Of a stretch of 64,000 nucleotides of DNA, positions 61,938 to 64,000 are shown piece after piece; position 1 is the stretch's first letter; every line of letters begins with the position of its first letter. Origin of the DNA: Pseudooceanicola sp050897975 (lineage in GTDB: Bacteria > Pseudomonadota > Alphaproteobacteria > Rhodobacterales > Rhodobacteraceae); the NCBI RefSeq assembly GCF_050897975.1, contig NZ_JBPAXY010000003.1, positions 496,001 through 560,000 of the forward strand, read 5' to 3'. Both the position numbers and the translations under genes were made by a program. Under the pieces are notes generated by a model, which was not told where the DNA came from, did not search any database, and worked only from the letters and a program-made list of their open reading frames with translations.

Positions 61938-62049
61938 GCTCAAGGCTCAAGGCTCAAGGCTCAAGGCTCAAGGCTCAAGGCTCAAGGCTCAAGGCTCAAG
62001 GCTCAAGGCTCAAGGCTCAAGGCTCAAGGCTCAAGGCTCAAGGCTCAAG
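61938..62049. repeat. Heptanucleotide tandem array GCTCAAG, exactly 16 copies
   Basis: 112 bases are sixteen perfect copies of GCTCAAG. On the opposite strand the unit rotates to CTTGAGC, which differs at two of seven positions from CCTGAGA, a rotation of the unit at 59504-59586. The two arrays therefore share a TGAG core in opposite orientation. Confidence 0.97.
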
Positions 62050-62163
62050 AAAAGGCGCGAAACCTGAAGGACTAGTCGAGGGGCAAAAGCCGGAAAACCC
62101 GAACCAGTCGGCCCCCGCCCGGCCGGGCGCAAGGGCCAAGGCACTGCGCCCGTCCGCCGAAGA

Positions 62164-62934
62164 TCACCCCAGCGGGCCGGCCTCGGGGTCTTCGTCCGCC
62201 TCCGCCTCCACCGGCGCGCCGCCCCGATACCCGGTGGCCACGACGAATTTCTCGGAACTGTCGGACCGCGACGAGGGCGGCTTCATGTGATGGACCTTGG
62301 TGAACTTGCGCTTCAAGAGCTGCTGCAAATCCCCCTCGGCGCCGCCCGCCAGCACCTTGGCCACGAAGGTCCCGCCGGGGGCCAGCACGTCGAAGGCCAG
62401 ATAGGCGGCGGCCTCGCACAGCGCGATGATCCGCAGGTGGTCGGTCTGCTTGTGCCCGGACGAGGCGGCGGCCATGTCCGACATCACCACATCGGCCTCG
62501 CCGCCCAGCCATTCCTTCACCTGGTCATCGGCCCCGTCGCTCATGAAATCCAGCTGATGGATCTCGGCGCCGGGGATCGGGTCGACCTCTTGCAGATCGA
62601 CGCCCAGGATCGTGCCCACGGCCTTGCCGCGCTTCTCGCCCAGGGCATTGACCCGCGGCACCGCCACCTGGATCCAGCCACCGGGGGCACAGCCCAGATC
62701 GACCACCCGCGCGCCGGGCACGAGAAAGCGGAACTTGTCATCCAGCTCCATGATCTTGAAGGCGGCGCGGCCGCGATAGCCTTCGGCCCGGGCCCGCGCC
62801 ACATAAGGGTCGTTCAGCTGCCGCTGCAACCAGCGGGTCGACGACAGCTTGCGGCCGCGCGCGGTCTTCACCTTCACGGTCAGATCCCGCTGGCCACGCC
62901 CCGATGTATTCTTGCCGGTCGGTTTCTTGGCCAC
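62164..62934 (-). CDS. rlmE: 23S rRNA 2'-O-ribose methyltransferase RlmE (FtsJ)
   Basis: 256 residues. The catalytic K-D-K-E set is visible: Lys in RAAFKIMELDDKF, Asp in ADVVMSDMAA, Lys in FVAKVLAGG and Glu in SSEKFVVATGYRG. The SAM motif is VVDLGCAPGGWIQVAV. It methylates U2552 of 23S rRNA. The basic N-terminal tail and short acidic C-terminal tail are usual for this group. It starts at a GTG after GAGG and follows the Ppx/GppA gene. Confidence 0.93.
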   Translation of the reverse strand: MAKKPTGKNTSGRGQRDLTVKVKTARGRKLSSTRWLQRQLNDPYVARARAEGYRGRAAFKIMELDDKFRFLVPGARVVDLGCAPGGWIQVAVPRVNALGEKRGKAVGTILGVDLQEVDPIPGAEIHQLDFMSDGADDQVKEWLGGEADVVMSDMAAASSGHKQTDHLRIIALCEAAAYLAFDVLAPGGTFVAKVLAGGAEGDLQQLLKRKFTKVHHMKPPSSRSDSSEKFVVATGYRGGAPVEAEADEDPEAGPLG

Positions 62935-62955
62935 GGCCCACCTCTTCTCATTGCC

Positions 62956-63008
62956 AAAAATATCCCGGGGGGAATCGCGGCCTGCCGCGACGGGGGGCAG
63001 CGCCCCCC
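62956..63008 (-). repeat. Twin-hairpin element, copy B
   Basis: Read on the minus strand: GGGGGGC-GCT-GCCCCCC, then TCGCGGC/GCCGCGA, then CCCCCCGGGATATTTTT. The order and the CCCCCCG-G-TATTTT tail match copy A at 26689-26742, inverted. It lies between the Ppx/GppA terminator and rlmE. Confidence 0.55.
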
Positions 63009-63044
63009 TTCCCCCTTCGCAGGGAAGTTCCGCTTAGAATAGCA

Positions 63045-63074
63045 AAACCGCCCCGCTGTCAAAGGGGGCGGTTT
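63045..63074 (-). terminator. Terminator after the Ppx/GppA gene
   Basis: A 10-bp stem AAACCGCCCC/GGGGCGGTTT with a 10-base loop, then TTTT-GC on the minus strand, 21 bases after the stop codon. Confidence 0.75.
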
Positions 63075-63094
63075 CGGCCTTGGTCACCAGGGCC

Positions 63095-64000
63095 TCAGAA
63101 AGGCCCGTCCTCCAGCACGCCATCGGCGCTCATCTGGGCATAGAGCAGCCCCTCGCGCAGGCCCCGGTCGGCCACGCTCAGCCGGTCTGTGGGCCAGCAG
63201 CGCAGCAGCGCCTGCAAGATCGCGGCCCCCGACATGATCAGCGCCTGCCGGTCCTGACCGATGCGCGGATCGCGCCGGCGCCCCTCGGGGCCAGCCTCCA
63301 GATAGCCGCGGATCACCCGGTCGATCTGGTCGCTGGTCATGCGCAGCCCGTCCACCTTGGTCCGGTCATAGCGCTTCAGCCCCAGATGGCTGGCCGCCAC
63401 CGTAGTGACGGTGCCCGAGGTGCCGATGATCTGGAACCCCTCGCGGGCCTGTTCGTCCTTGTAGGGAGCGAACTCGGCCAGGCTCTCCTCGAAGAACCAG
63501 GACATCAGCGCGAAACGCGCGCTGTCATCCTCGACATCGCGAAACTGGTCGCGCAGGGTCGCCACGCCCAGAGGGACCGAGATCCAGTCCACCACCTTGG
63601 CGGCCGGGAACGGGCTTTCGGGCGGGTGAAACCCCGCGTGCAGCCGCATGATCGCCTTCGGCCGGTCACGCTGCGGCACCGAGGTCAGGTCGATCCAGAC
63701 AAGCTCCGTCGAGCCGCCGCCGATGTCCACCACCAGCAGTTGCTCGGTCCGGGTCGAGACCAGCGGCGCGCAGGAAATGACCGCCAGACGGGCCTCTTCC
63801 TCGGGCTCTATGATCTCAAGCTTCAGACCGGTTTCCCGCCGCACCTGGTGGATGAAGTTCTTCGCATTGCAGGCCCGCCGACAGGCTTCGGTGGCCACCA
63901 GGCGCATATGCGTCACCTTGTGGCGCTGAAGCTTCTGCTTGCAGATCCGCATGGCCTGCACCGTGCGCGCCATGGAAGAGCGCGACAGCCGACCAGAGCG
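63095..64000 (-). CDS. Ppx/GppA family phosphatase, N-terminus beyond the window
   Basis: At least 302 residues are seen. The frame is open to the window edge and the first visible residues (RSGRLSRSSMARTVQAMRIC) match the interior of the family, so the ATG-initiated form at 63973 is not the real start. The sugar-kinase-like fold shows THMRLVATEACRRACNAKNFIHQVRRETG, LVVDIGGGSTELVW and IIGTSGTVTTVAASHLGL. It hydrolyses exopolyphosphate or pppGpp. It lies just upstream of rlmE in the same direction. Confidence 0.92.
   Translation of the reverse strand, partial: RSGRLSRSSMARTVQAMRICKQKLQRHKVTHMRLVATEACRRACNAKNFIHQVRRETGLKLEIIEPEEEARLAVISCAPLVSTRTEQLLVVDIGGGSTELVWIDLTSVPQRDRPKAIMRLHAGFHPPESPFPAAKVVDWISVPLGVATLRDQFRDVEDDSARFALMSWFFEESLAEFAPYKDEQAREGFQIIGTSGTVTTVAASHLGLKRYDRTKVDGLRMTSDQIDRVIRGYLEAGPEGRRRDPRIGQDRQALIMSGAAILQALLRCWPTDRLSVADRGLREGLLYAQMSADGVLEDGPF

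Noticed and set aside
61787..62290. 167-codon plus-strand frame with repeated SRLKAQG
   Set aside because: Open only because the 7-base array has no stop in any frame; it also runs antisense into rlmE.

Overview
The window reads as a high-GC alphaproteobacterial chromosome of the order Rhodobacterales (Rhodobacter/Roseobacter relatives). Four things point there: an iscR-suf cluster whose IscR has a single cysteine, a ChpT-type phosphotransferase, an Usg protein, and a membrane protein of the Rhodobacterales family often labelled 'component of SufBCD complex'. All identifications are by reading motifs; no database search was run.

Left part (1 to about 13.8 kb). The window opens with a truncated acyl-CoA synthetase divergent from a MarR regulator, followed by a complete TRAP transporter (dctP-dctQ-dctM) closed by a strong terminator. 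From about 3.9 to 13.7 kb the DNA looks accessory. It holds a TetR/enoyl-CoA hydratase pair sharing a promoter-operator, an IS5 transposase scrap, an autotransporter with an RTX-like passenger, and a three-gene Hint cluster whose first gene carries a one-base frameshift. A membrane LytTR regulator, an H-NS-family protein and the C-terminal scrap of a tyrosine recombinase follow. The scrap ends 22 bases from tRNA-Arg(CCG), so this side probably marks the end of a decayed genomic island.

Core iron-sulfur region (15.7 to 25.7 kb). A long leftward operon runs iscR, iscS-like desulfurase, sufB, small protein, polysaccharide pyruvyl transferase-like, YbjQ, methyltransferase-fold protein, sufC, sufD, two YIP1-like membrane proteins, sufS. 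Most junctions overlap by a few bases. Its promoter carries an inverted repeat resembling the Irr iron-control element, placed on the -10 hexamer.

Middle (25.7 to 53 kb). This is mostly housekeeping: a hydrolase, a protein with two tandem HD domains, a MarR-GNAT fusion, mfd, hemB, a SYLF lipoprotein, usg, gyrA, a LysR regulator, an outer-membrane protein, an M32 carboxypeptidase, heme A synthase, a TrmJ-like methylase, a ThiE-like protein, the ornithine-lipid pair olsB-olsA, chpT, proB-proA, obg and rplU-rpmA. L21 has a long C-terminal extension. Convergent units are separated by clear hairpin terminators.

Right part (53 to 64 kb). Two adjacent DUF2059-like genes and tRNA-Ser(CGA) come first. 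A leftward surface-polysaccharide-like cluster follows: an unknown protein, a GT4-GT2 fusion glycosyltransferase and a sulfotransferase. Then come pdxA, rlmE and a truncated Ppx/GppA gene. Two pure heptanucleotide tandem arrays, related in sequence and oppositely oriented, flank pdxA at 59.5 and 62.0 kb. A palindrome-rich TGCAAA block sits beside the first. These arrays, the Hint cluster and the tRNA-associated island are the most unusual parts of the window.
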